Source: Neorhizobium vignae (GTDB lineage Bacteria > Pseudomonadota > Alphaproteobacteria > Rhizobiales > Rhizobiaceae). Taken from it: 64,000 bases of DNA. The DNA lies in assembly GCF_000732195.1 (NCBI RefSeq), contig NZ_JNNU01000012.1, positions 124,001-188,000 on the forward strand, written 5' to 3'. Positions 8,842 through 17,437 of this stretch are shown in pieces. The notes under the pieces are model-generated. The model saw nothing but the letters and a program-made list of their open reading frames with translations, searched no databases and was not told the origin of the DNA. Position 1 is the stretch's first letter. Each line of letters starts with the position of its first letter. Position numbers and translations under genes: made by a program.

Positions 8842-10121
8842 GCCGTCCCTGCGCCTGACGGGACGAGCCTGCCAAGACGGCCGTGGACGTTGTCCCGGCC
8901 GTCATTTTTTGCGCGGTAGAGCCGCTCGTCGGCACGCCCGAGCAGCGTATCGAGTGCGTGTCCGTCTTCCGGAGCCGTGGCCACGCCGATCGAGACGGTG
9001 ACGCATTGGCCGTCGGGACGAATGACCGAACGGCAGATGGCGGTCCGCAGGCGTTCAGCGATCATCAAGGCGCTGTCGTGGTCGGTATCGGGCAGGATCA
9101 GCACGAATTCCTCACCGCCGAAACGGGAGAGATGGTCGCTCGGGCGGGAGCCGGCCTGCAGGCATACGGCAACTTCCTTCAGCACCTCATCACCCTTCAG
9201 ATGGCCGAAGAGGTCATTGACCTGCTTGAAATGATCCGCGTCGACGATGATGAGGCTGAGCCCTTTTCCCCGGTCGAGACAGCGGTGAATGAGCTTCGGA
9301 ACATCTGCCTCGAGGCGCCCGCGGTCGAAAAGACCGGTCAGCCCGTCGACCCCGCTCTTGGCAAGCAGCGCCTGATAACGCTCGCGAAACGTCAGGTCGT
9401 TGAAGATATCGGTGATCTCGCGCGTCGATCTGGCGAGCCGCGGGATCTGCTCAATCTTGAGATAGACGGCAAACAGCAGCGAATAGAGCACAACGGACAG
9501 CAGCTTGGCATACCAGCCGCCGAAGAAGACCGAAGGCGGCGCCCCGAAGAGGATGTTCAGCCCCGAATAAAAGCCGATCTGGTCGAAGGTCAGGACAGCT
9601 GCGCCGCTGATCGCGAAACGCAGCACGACATTGTTGCCCAGAACCCGGCCCAGCCGTTCGTAGAGCAGGATGATGCCGATCGCGTCGACATAGAGAAGCG
9701 CCGTGCCCCACACCATCAGCCAGCCCATCTCGCTCAAGAACGCCATGTCGGCGGGGCGGCCGCCCGGCAGTGCCACGACTTCGTGCGCCTGGAGGATCTG
9801 AGCGATGCCAACCGTCAGGAGATTGCCCAGGAAAAGCCCGTAGATCGGCTGGCGAACGACTGCCGCATCCTCCTTCAGGTAGAGGAGCAGGATCATCATC
9901 AGCTTGCCGGCAAAAAAGACCGAGGAGCCTGGCGAAACGGTGCCGAACGGAAGATCGATGTAGAAGACCGCGGCGAGGTAGGTCTCCATGAAATGCATGA
10001 CGCCGAGTGCGGCCAGGAACACCCCGAGGCCGAGTTGACGACGGAAATGCAGGAACGCCGTCATGACAGAAAAGTAGATCACCGCTTCCACAAGGAAGAG
10101 GGCTAGATTGAACGCTTGCAT
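8838..10121 (-). CDS. Membrane-bound diguanylate cyclase (GGDEF)
   Basis: A 427-aa protein with six or seven hydrophobic segments over residues 5-220, then a GGDEF domain. The active-site loop is RFGGEEFVLILP. An RPSD inhibitory I-site lies in the expected place five residues before it, so the enzyme should make c-di-GMP from GTP and be product-inhibited. The N-terminal membrane domain is a sensor of unknown type. Its stop overlaps the azoR stop by 4 bp (convergent). It neighbours another c-di-GMP protein at 10207-13464. Confidence 0.88.
   Translation of the reverse strand: MQAFNLALFLVEAVIYFSVMTAFLHFRRQLGLGVFLAALGVMHFMETYLAAVFYIDLPFGTVSPGSSVFFAGKLMMILLLYLKEDAAVVRQPIYGLFLGNLLTVGIAQILQAHEVVALPGGRPADMAFLSEMGWLMVWGTALLYVDAIGIILLYERLGRVLGNNVVLRFAISGAAVLTFDQIGFYSGLNILFGAPPSVFFGGWYAKLLSVVLYSLLFAVYLKIEQIPRLARSTREITDIFNDLTFRERYQALLAKSGVDGLTGLFDRGRLEADVPKLIHRCLDRGKGLSLIIVDADHFKQVNDLFGHLKGDEVLKEVAVCLQAGSRPSDHLSRFGGEEFVLILPDTDHDSALMIAERLRTAICRSVIRPDGQCVTVSIGVATAPEDGHALDTLLGRADERLYRAKNDGRDNVHGRLGRLVPSGAGTA
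8876..8910 (+). terminator. Terminator of azoR inside the opposing gene's 3' end
   Basis: The GACGGCCG / CGGCCGTC stem is followed by a T6 run (8905-8910). It lies about 35 bp after the azoR stop and falls within the last codons of the convergent diguanylate cyclase gene. Confidence 0.7.
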
Positions 10122-10206
10122 TTCGATCCGCTTCCACCCCCTGCAGGTGCTATACCGCTGTAACGGCTATCGTTTTACGTGCTCCAACCCATGCGGATTA
10201 TGGCCA

Positions 10207-13200
10207 TTATGCATGACTATGCAATAACGGCTGGTGGGTTTCCCCTTCGAACGCGGGGTAATCCTGGATCTCCGGCAGCTTCTTCGGCACGTTACGGAGC
10301 TGAGTGGCGATCGCCGGATCGATTTCGCGCGTGATCTCGCTGACTTTCCGGGGCTTGCCGAGAAGATACCCCTGCAGCTCGTCGCAGCCTGCATGCGCGA
10401 GGAACAGTGCCTGCTCGGTCGTTTCGACGCCTTCCGCGACGATCTTCATGCCGAGACCCGTGCCAAGGTCTATGATCGTGCGCACGATGATCTGCGCATT
10501 GTCGACCAGGTTCAGGTTGTTGACGAAGCTGCGGTCGATCTTGATCGTGTCGAACGGGTAACGGCTGAGATAGCTCAGAGACGAATATCCCGTGCCGAAA
10601 TCGTCGAGCGCGATGTGGAAACCCATGCGCTTCAGATCGTTGAGGATCTGCACGGCGCGCTTGTCATCCTCGATTAGCACGCTTTCGGTGATCTCGAGCT
10701 CGATCCGGTGCGGATCGGCGCCGGTGCGCTTCAGCAGGTCGGCAAGATCGGCGACGAAATCCGCGTGACGAAACTGCAGCGGGCTGACGTTGACGCTGAT
10801 ATGGCCGTCGAGGTCGTCGAGGATTCTGCAGGCCTCGGCGAGCACCCAGGCGCCGAGCCGGATGATCTTGCCGGAAGCTTCCGCGACCGGAATGAAATCG
10901 CCCGGGCTGATCATGCCGCGTTTCGGATGGAACCAGCGCAGCAGGGCCTCGTGGCCGATGATGAGGCCGCTTTCCGCCTCGACACGCGGCTGCAGGTAGA
11001 GCTCGAACTCGCCCCGCTGCAGGGCGATTTCCAGATCGACTTCCAGCGCCCGGCGCTTTTCGATCAGTTCGTTCATGCCGGGCCTGAACATGCGGCAGGC
11101 GTTCCGGCCGGCATTCTTGGCATGATAGAGCGCAACGTCGGCGCTGCCGATCAGCGCGTCCATGTCCCCCGCGTTTTCGAGGCACAGCGCGCCGCCGATG
11201 CTGACGCTGATATTGACCTGCTCGCCGTGGCCGATATCGATCGGGTTGGCCATCGCGGCGAGCAGCCGATCGCCGAATTTCTCCAGTTCCTCGGTATCGG
11301 ACGTATGGGCGATGATGACGGCGAATTCGTCGCCGCCGAGCCGGGCGACGATGTTGTCCGGGCCTGCCTCGGCCGCAAGCCGGACGGCGGTTTCGCGGAT
11401 CACGGCGTCGCCCGCCTGATGGCCGTGGATGTCGTTGATGTCCTTGAAGCGGTCGAGATCGACCATCAGGACGCCGCATCCCGTGCCGCTTCGAGCCGCG
11501 TCCACCAGCTCGGTCAGCCGCTCGGAAAACAGCACACGGTTCGGCAGGCCGGTCAGCGGATCGTGGAGAGCGAGGTAGCGCATGCGGCTCTCCGCCAGCT
11601 TGCGCTCCCTGAGGTCGACGAGGCAGCCGATACGGGCTTTCTCCCCGCGGTAGAGGATGTCGCGGCCCCGCGCCTCGACGGGAATCTCCCCGCCGTCCGC
11701 CAGCCTCACGCGGATCTCGTGGCTGTTGTCGTCGTTGAGTTTCATCATGTCGACGACGCGGATCGTCTCGCCGTCCTGCAGAAAATCGAATGCGGACCGG
11801 CCGATGATCTCGACAAGGGGGAGGCCGATCATCTTGCCGAGCTGTTCGTTGCCGTCGACGATGACCCCGTCCCGGTGGATCAGGATCGCCTCGAACGTCG
11901 CGTTCGCAAGCGCTGCGACGCGCTCTGATTCCTCGTTGTCGCGCCGGAGCTCGATCAGCTCTCCGCGGCTGCGCTCCTCCTCCTCGATATTGTCCATCAG
12001 CCGGTTGAAGAGGGCGGTCAGCTTTTCGGCCTCATCGCCCTTGACCATCGGAAGGCGCTTGCGCAGGTCGGCATTGCCGCCGAGAAGATCGGTCAGCGCA
12101 TCCTCGACATGACCGACGCCGAGGCGGGTCGCGTGTTCGGCAAGGTTCAGCCCGTCCTCTTCGTCCCTTGCAGAAACGCGGATGCGCATCAGCCGGTTCG
12201 CCGTCCAGAAAAAGGCGTAGCCGAGCCCGAAGGACCAGTAGAAATTGACGCCGACGCCGACCAGCTGCACATGCAGCTGCGCCAGCCTGCCGCCGGCCGG
12301 AAGCTGATCGACCGGCGCGAGAAGTGCCAGAAGCAGGGTTCCGGTGACGCCGGCAAAGGCATGCACGCCGATGGCGCCGACAGCGTCGTCGATCTTGAGC
12401 GTTCTCTCGATGAAGGCATTGCCGAAGATCGCCACCGCGCCGCCGATCGCCCCGACCATCAGGGCGCTTGCCGGGTCGAGGATATGGCAGCCGGCGGTGA
12501 CCGCAACGAGCCCGCCGAGCATGCCGGAATTCGATTTTTCCGGAAGGATGACGCCGTCCTGGTAGAAGCCGATGACATAACCGACGCAGGTACCCATGCC
12601 GCCGGCCAGAACCGTGTTCATGATGATCGACGCCACCTGGTCGGTAACGCCGAGCGTCGAACCGCCGTTGAAGCCGATCCAGCCGATGAAGAGCAGCAGC
12701 GCGCCGGTGGTCGAGAGCACGGGGCTATGGCCGGCGATCCTGACCGGCGTTCCGTCGGCATTGAACTTGCCGATGCGCGGGCCGATAACCATGCAGGCCG
12801 CGAGTGCCACCCAGCCGCCGGTCGAATGAACGACCGTGGAGCCCGCGAAATCGACGAAACCCATCTGCGACAGGAAGGCCGAGGCATTCGGGAACAGCGC
12901 CGAGCCCCAGGCCCAGTGCACGAAGACCGGATAGATCAGCCCCGACATGAACAGCGAGCCGAACACATAGGCCGCCAGCTTCATGCGCTCGGCAACGGCG
13001 CCCGACACGATCGTCGCGGCGGTGCCGCAGAACATGACCTGGAAGACGAAAAAGGCCGACTGCCAGCTGTCGAGACCGCGCAGGAAATAGAACTCGCTCT
13101 GCGTCCCGAACAGGAATCCGTTCGAACGGCCGAAGGCGATCATGAAGCCGACCGCGGCGAACGCGACGACGCCGAAGACAAAATCGAGAAGGTTCTTCTG

Positions 13201-13464
13201 CGCCACGTTGATCGAATTCTTCGATCGTACCATGCCGGCTTCGAGCAGAAGGAAGCCGACCTGCATCATCATCACCAGTCCGGCGGCGACAAGCACCCAT
13301 GTCATGTCCAGCCGGGAATTGTGCGAAAGGAGATCGTCCGCGAAGGCAAAGCCCGGGACAAGGCCGACGGAAAGTCCGCAGCAGCCAATAAAAAGCATAA
13401 AATATGACCAGCGAGATCGCATTAAAAAGTCGACCGCAGAAAGACATCGGAACAGATGCCTCAA
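10207..13464 (-). CDS. Ammonium-transporter domain fused to PAS-GGDEF-EAL
   Basis: A 1085-aa protein. The N-terminal ~430 residues are an Amt/MEP ammonium channel (motifs LLEAGMVRSKN, DFAGSTVVHSTGG, GWIGFNGGS). A charged linker and PAS-like region (about 470-640) follow, then a GGDEF domain with intact RLGGDEFAVI and an EAL domain with HEALLRW, ELEITES, DDFGTGYSS and EGVET all present. Both c-di-GMP synthesis and hydrolysis look possible. The likely role is coupling ammonium sensing or uptake to c-di-GMP. The start may be at 13422 (MRSRW, leading directly into a signal-like hydrophobic segment) rather than 13464. Confidence 0.9.
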   Translation of the reverse strand: MRHLFRCLSAVDFLMRSRWSYFMLFIGCCGLSVGLVPGFAFADDLLSHNSRLDMTWVLVAAGLVMMMQVGFLLLEAGMVRSKNSINVAQKNLLDFVFGVVAFAAVGFMIAFGRSNGFLFGTQSEFYFLRGLDSWQSAFFVFQVMFCGTAATIVSGAVAERMKLAAYVFGSLFMSGLIYPVFVHWAWGSALFPNASAFLSQMGFVDFAGSTVVHSTGGWVALAACMVIGPRIGKFNADGTPVRIAGHSPVLSTTGALLLFIGWIGFNGGSTLGVTDQVASIIMNTVLAGGMGTCVGYVIGFYQDGVILPEKSNSGMLGGLVAVTAGCHILDPASALMVGAIGGAVAIFGNAFIERTLKIDDAVGAIGVHAFAGVTGTLLLALLAPVDQLPAGGRLAQLHVQLVGVGVNFYWSFGLGYAFFWTANRLMRIRVSARDEEDGLNLAEHATRLGVGHVEDALTDLLGGNADLRKRLPMVKGDEAEKLTALFNRLMDNIEEEERSRGELIELRRDNEESERVAALANATFEAILIHRDGVIVDGNEQLGKMIGLPLVEIIGRSAFDFLQDGETIRVVDMMKLNDDNSHEIRVRLADGGEIPVEARGRDILYRGEKARIGCLVDLRERKLAESRMRYLALHDPLTGLPNRVLFSERLTELVDAARSGTGCGVLMVDLDRFKDINDIHGHQAGDAVIRETAVRLAAEAGPDNIVARLGGDEFAVIIAHTSDTEELEKFGDRLLAAMANPIDIGHGEQVNISVSIGGALCLENAGDMDALIGSADVALYHAKNAGRNACRMFRPGMNELIEKRRALEVDLEIALQRGEFELYLQPRVEAESGLIIGHEALLRWFHPKRGMISPGDFIPVAEASGKIIRLGAWVLAEACRILDDLDGHISVNVSPLQFRHADFVADLADLLKRTGADPHRIELEITESVLIEDDKRAVQILNDLKRMGFHIALDDFGTGYSSLSYLSRYPFDTIKIDRSFVNNLNLVDNAQIIVRTIIDLGTGLGMKIVAEGVETTEQALFLAHAGCDELQGYLLGKPRKVSEITREIDPAIATQLRNVPKKLPEIQDYPAFEGETHQPLLHSHA

Positions 13465-13530
13465 GCTATCGCTAATGCTTTAATTTTGAGTGTGGCCTGC
13501 AATTTTTGCGATCACGATGCGGAACGCATG

Positions 13531-13854
13531 TCACGCCGAGCGCGACTTCTCCCCATCGGAAAACAGCGAGGGACCATTCTGGTCGATGATCTGCTGAGCC
13601 TTGCGGACGGTATATTCAACCGCGTCGTCCATGGAGGTGAAGACGTCGGCGCGGACGAAATTGCGCACCAGGGTCTCGCCGTCCACGTCCTTTTCGATAC
13701 GTCCGGCCAGCCGGAACTGCGAGCCTTCGCGGATCGGCGCGGGATGGATGATGCAGCCGCCATGCTCGACAGGCTTGGCGGAAGCGGCAGGTGCCTCGGC
13801 CGATTTGCCGCCACCGGAGAACATCGAAAAAATATTGGACAGAAACGAAGCCAT
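13531..13854 (-). CDS. HlyU family protein
   Basis: A 107-aa protein matching the HlyU family: HPAPIREGSQFRLAGRI, then FVRADVFTSMDDAVEYTVRKAQQIIDQNG, a compact beta-rich pattern. HlyU in Vibrio is a transcription factor, but the alphaproteobacterial relatives of this short type are mostly uncharacterised, so the regulator role is uncertain. The N-terminal 25 residues are Gly/Ala/Ser-rich. It stands alone between convergent and divergent neighbours. Confidence 0.7.
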   Translation of the reverse strand: MASFLSNIFSMFSGGGKSAEAPAASAKPVEHGGCIIHPAPIREGSQFRLAGRIEKDVDGETLVRNFVRADVFTSMDDAVEYTVRKAQQIIDQNGPSLFSDGEKSRSA

Positions 13855-13958
13855 GGCGGCTGCCTAGCACATTCCTGCGCAGGCAGGAAGCAGGGGAGCC
13901 AAGGAAAAGTCACGGTCCGACGTCTCATATCCAGCCGCACAGTTGGGAGCCTGACCGC

Positions 13959-14975
13959 ATGAAATGGAAGATCGCCGCAGCATTCCTCCTCACCGTCATT
14001 GCCGCGCTTTGGATCGGCAATACCTCCCTGCTCTCCCGCTTTCCGAACGACAAGCCGCTCAGGATCATTGCCCATCGCGGTCAGCATCAGCTTTTCGATG
14101 CCACCGAAATCGAGACCGACACCTGCACCGCGAGCCTGATGTTGCCGCCGACGCATGCCTATCTGGAAAACACCGTGGCAGGCATGCAGGCCGCCTTCGA
14201 TGCCGGCGCCGACGTCGTCGAACTCGACGTGCATCTCACGCCGGACAAGCAGTTCGCCGTTTTCCACGACTGGACGCTCGATTGCCGCACCGAGGGCAAG
14301 GGCGTCACGGAACAGACGCCAATGCAGGTCCTGAAGACATTCGACATCGGCTACGGCTACACCGCCGACGGCGGCCGGACCTTTCCGTTCCGAGGCCAGG
14401 GCAAGGGCCTGATGCCGACTTTGCCGGAAGTCTTCACCGCCCTGCCGGAGGGTCGTTTCCTGATCAACTTCAAGAGCCGCCGCACCGAGGAAGGCGACGC
14501 TCTGGCCACGCTTCTCAAGACCGACCCTGCTGCGCGGGCATCGACGTTCGGCGTTTATGGCGGAAACGAGCCGACCGAAAAAGCGGTGACACTTGTCCCC
14601 GGCCTTCCCGGCTATTCCAACCGCACGGCCAAATCCTGCCTCCTCAACTATCTGGCGCTTGGCTGGAGCGGTCATGTGCCGGAGGCCTGCCGCAACACCC
14701 TCGTCCCGGTCCCCGCCAATCTTGCCTTCCTGCTCTGGGGCTGGCCGCAGTGTTTCTACAACCGGATGCAGGCGGCCGGTTCGGATGTCGTGCTGATCGG
14801 CCCGTTCGAGGCCGGCGATGCCGGATCTTCCGGCATAGACGACCGCGACACCTGGGACATGGTGCCTTCAGGCTTTCCGGGCCTCGTCTGGACCAATGTC
14901 ATCGAGAAGGCCCGGCTCGAGGTGGAGCGTCGTGGCTTCTGCACCCTGCCCTCCAGGCCGCATATCTGCAACTAG
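13959..14975 (+). CDS. Glycerophosphodiester phosphodiesterase family protein
   Basis: A 338-aa secreted or membrane-anchored GDPD. A hydrophobic N-terminal segment (residues 4-22) precedes the TIM-barrel motifs IIAHRGQ, ENTVAGMQAAFDAGADVVELDVHLTPDK (in pieces) and VFHDWTLDCRT, which carry the metal ligands and catalytic His. It would hydrolyse glycerophosphodiesters to glycerol-3-phosphate and alcohol. The start at 13959 is chosen for the signal segment; the upstream extension is not plausible. Confidence 0.87.
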   Translation: MKWKIAAAFLLTVIAALWIGNTSLLSRFPNDKPLRIIAHRGQHQLFDATEIETDTCTASLMLPPTHAYLENTVAGMQAAFDAGADVVELDVHLTPDKQFAVFHDWTLDCRTEGKGVTEQTPMQVLKTFDIGYGYTADGGRTFPFRGQGKGLMPTLPEVFTALPEGRFLINFKSRRTEEGDALATLLKTDPAARASTFGVYGGNEPTEKAVTLVPGLPGYSNRTAKSCLLNYLALGWSGHVPEACRNTLVPVPANLAFLLWGWPQCFYNRMQAAGSDVVLIGPFEAGDAGSSGIDDRDTWDMVPSGFPGLVWTNVIEKARLEVERRGFCTLPSRPHICN

Positions 14976-15054
14976 AGCGACGATCTGCGGCCGATGGACT
15001 TCCCGCCGTCACGAAGCCCGCCTATCATCTTCCTCGGTTCGGAGGGAGTGCCGG

Positions 15055-16047
15055 ATGCGGAGGAGATTTCTGTCATGGCGGACGGCCATTTATGTCTGCG
15101 CGATCCTGATCACCTCCTTCGGAGTGATGCTGATGTCCGGCCCGCGCATGCCCGCTGACGGGTTTCCCGCTTTCGACAAGGCCCGCCTCGGCGTGGATGT
15201 CGACGCCTATCTCGCCGCCGGCGAAAGCCGCTATCCCGACATCCGCCCGGGTGCCACCAAACGTATCGTCTGGGCCGATCCTGCGACAAAGGCAAAGACG
15301 TCCTTCGCGATCGTCTACCTGCACGGCTTCTCGGCTTCGGCCGAGGAGATTCGCCCCCTGCCCGACCGCGTCGCGGCGGCGCTCGGCGCCAATCTCTATT
15401 TCACCCGGCTCGCCGGCCACGGCCGCAGCGGCGACGCCATGGGCGAAGCAAGCCTCGAAGACTGGCTGGCGGACTTTTCCGAAAGTGTCGCGATCGGCGA
15501 AGCGGTCGGCAATCGCGTCATCGTCATCGGCACCTCGACCGGCGCCTCGCTTGCGACGTTGGCGCTTGCCGATCCGAAGATCGCATCGCGCATCTCGGCG
15601 GCCGTGTTCGTATCGCCGAACTACGGCATCAACAGCTTTGCCGCATTTCTGCTGACGACACCGGTCGCGCCGCAGCTTTCAAGACTGCTGCTAGGCGAAA
15701 GCCGCGGCTTCACGCCCTATAGCGACCGTCATGCCGCTCACTGGACGACCCGCTATCCGACAAAAGCGCTGCTCCCGATGGCCGCACTCGTGAAGCTCTC
15801 GGTCGAGAGCCCCGTCGAGCAGATCAAGACGCCGGCGCTATTCCTCTATTCCTCGCTCGACCAGGTCATCCGGCCCGACAAGGTGCGCGCGGTCGCAGCT
15901 CGCTGGGGCGGGCCTCACACGCTTTTCGATATCGGCCAGACCGGCGATCCCGGCAATCACGTGATTGCCGGCGACATCGGCTCGCCGACGACCACCACAC
16001 CGCTGGTCGAGCGGACGTTGGCCTGGCTGCAGACCGTGCTCAGATGA
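15055..16047 (+). CDS. Alpha/beta hydrolase with N-terminal membrane anchor
   Basis: A 330-aa alpha/beta-hydrolase. A membrane anchor or signal lies at residues 10-27. YLHGFSAS forms the oxyanion region and GTSTGAS carries the nucleophilic Ser; an Asp in SSLDQVI and a His in GNHVI complete the triad. An esterase or lipase role is likely; the substrate is unknown. GGAGGGAG precedes the ATG at 15055. It follows the GDPD gene closely on the same strand and may be co-transcribed with it. Its 3' end overlaps the convergent threonine dehydratase by 8 bp. Confidence 0.85.
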   Translation: MRRRFLSWRTAIYVCAILITSFGVMLMSGPRMPADGFPAFDKARLGVDVDAYLAAGESRYPDIRPGATKRIVWADPATKAKTSFAIVYLHGFSASAEEIRPLPDRVAAALGANLYFTRLAGHGRSGDAMGEASLEDWLADFSESVAIGEAVGNRVIVIGTSTGASLATLALADPKIASRISAAVFVSPNYGINSFAAFLLTTPVAPQLSRLLLGESRGFTPYSDRHAAHWTTRYPTKALLPMAALVKLSVESPVEQIKTPALFLYSSLDQVIRPDKVRAVAARWGGPHTLFDIGQTGDPGNHVIAGDIGSPTTTTPLVERTLAWLQTVLR

Positions 16048-17344
16048 CGAGGTTTGCCAGGATCTCGTTCTCGGTAATGTCCTGGTAGCCCATGCCGGCG
16101 GCTTCGAAGCGTTCGAGCAGGCCGGCGAAATTCTCCGGTCTTGCGGTTTCGATGCCGATCAGGATCGAGCCGAAATTGCGCGCCGATTTCTTCAGATACT
16201 CGAACCGGGCGATATCGTCTTCCGGCCCAAGCAGGTTGAGGAAATCGCGCAGTGCGCCCGGGCGCTGGGCAAGCCGCAGCACGAAGTATTTTTTGAGGCC
16301 GGAATAGCGCATGGCGCGTTCCTTGACGTCGGGCAGGCGCTCGAAATCGAAATTGCCGCCCGAGACAACGCAGACCACCGTCTTGCCGGCCAGTTTTTCC
16401 CGTCCGAGCATCTCCAGCGCCGTGATCGACAGGGCGCCCGCCGGCTCCAGCACGACACCCTCGACGTTGAGCATCTCGGTGATCGTCACGCAGATGGCAT
16501 TTTCCGGCACCAGCAGGACCTGATCCGGCGAAAAGTCCTTCAGGGCTTCGAAATTCAGGTCGCCGATCCGCGCCACCGCCGCCCCGTCGACGAAATTGTC
16601 GAGCTTGGCGAGCGTGATCGGTTCGCCCGCCTCGAGGCTCTTCTTCAGGCTCGGCGCGCCTTCAGGTTCGGTGAAGAGAAAGTCTTCCCGCTTGACGATG
16701 TCCTTCAGGTAGCCGGTGGTCCCGGAGGAAAGCCCGCCGCCGCCGACCGGCAGGATCACGAGGTCGGGCTTCACGCCTTCCGGCAACTGCTCAACCAGTT
16801 CGGCCGCAACGGTCGCCTGGCCTTCGATGATGTCGGCGTCGTCGAAAGGCGGCACCATGACGCCGCCGATCTCTTCCACATGGGCGCGGGCCGCCGCATA
16901 GCACTGGTCGAAAATGTCGCCGATCAACCGGATGGTGATGAAAGGCCCGCCGAACATGCGGGTCTTGTCGATCTTCTGCTGCGGCGTCGTCACCGGCATG
17001 AAGACCACGCCCGGTACCTCGAAATGACGGCATACGAAGGCGAACCCCTGCGCGTGATTGCCGGCCGAGGCGCAGACGAAAGTCTTGCCTTTTGCGCCTG
17101 AGGCAATCGCCTTGCGCAGGAAGTTGAAGGCGCCGCGGATCTTGTAGGAGCGGACCGGAGACAGATCCTCGCGCTTCAGCCAGATTTCGGCGCCGTAGCG
17201 GCGGCTGAGGTGCTCGTTCATCTGCAGCGGCGTTTCGGGGAAGATCTCCCGCATCGCCACTCTCGCTTCGTCCACGCCCACTTTCGTCACGCCTGCCTTG
17301 GTCATGCCCGCCTTGGTCACGTCTGCCTCGGTCACATCGGCCAT
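16040..17344 (-). CDS. ilvA: Threonine ammonia-lyase (threonine dehydratase)
   Basis: A 434-aa PLP enzyme that deaminates threonine to 2-oxobutyrate, the first step towards isoleucine. The PLP lysine is in RSYKIRGAFNF, the phosphate-binding glycine loop is LPVGGGGLSSG, and an ACT-like regulatory domain forms the C-terminal ~80 residues. The start at 17344 is chosen because the coding signal begins there. The N-terminus contains a short repetitive stretch (DVTKAG-type units, four times) from an imperfect tandem DNA repeat, absent from typical family members. Confidence 0.9.
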   Translation of the reverse strand: MADVTEADVTKAGMTKAGVTKVGVDEARVAMREIFPETPLQMNEHLSRRYGAEIWLKREDLSPVRSYKIRGAFNFLRKAIASGAKGKTFVCASAGNHAQGFAFVCRHFEVPGVVFMPVTTPQQKIDKTRMFGGPFITIRLIGDIFDQCYAAARAHVEEIGGVMVPPFDDADIIEGQATVAAELVEQLPEGVKPDLVILPVGGGGLSSGTTGYLKDIVKREDFLFTEPEGAPSLKKSLEAGEPITLAKLDNFVDGAAVARIGDLNFEALKDFSPDQVLLVPENAICVTITEMLNVEGVVLEPAGALSITALEMLGREKLAGKTVVCVVSGGNFDFERLPDVKERAMRYSGLKKYFVLRLAQRPGALRDFLNLLGPEDDIARFEYLKKSARNFGSILIGIETARPENFAGLLERFEAAGMGYQDITENEILANLVI

Positions 17345-17437
17345 CCATTGAATTTCCAGAATGGTCCCGCTATGCCATAGGCTTACGGCTGAGACAAAGC
17401 TTCTTTCAGTTGCCGCGAACTTCGGGACAACCATTTT

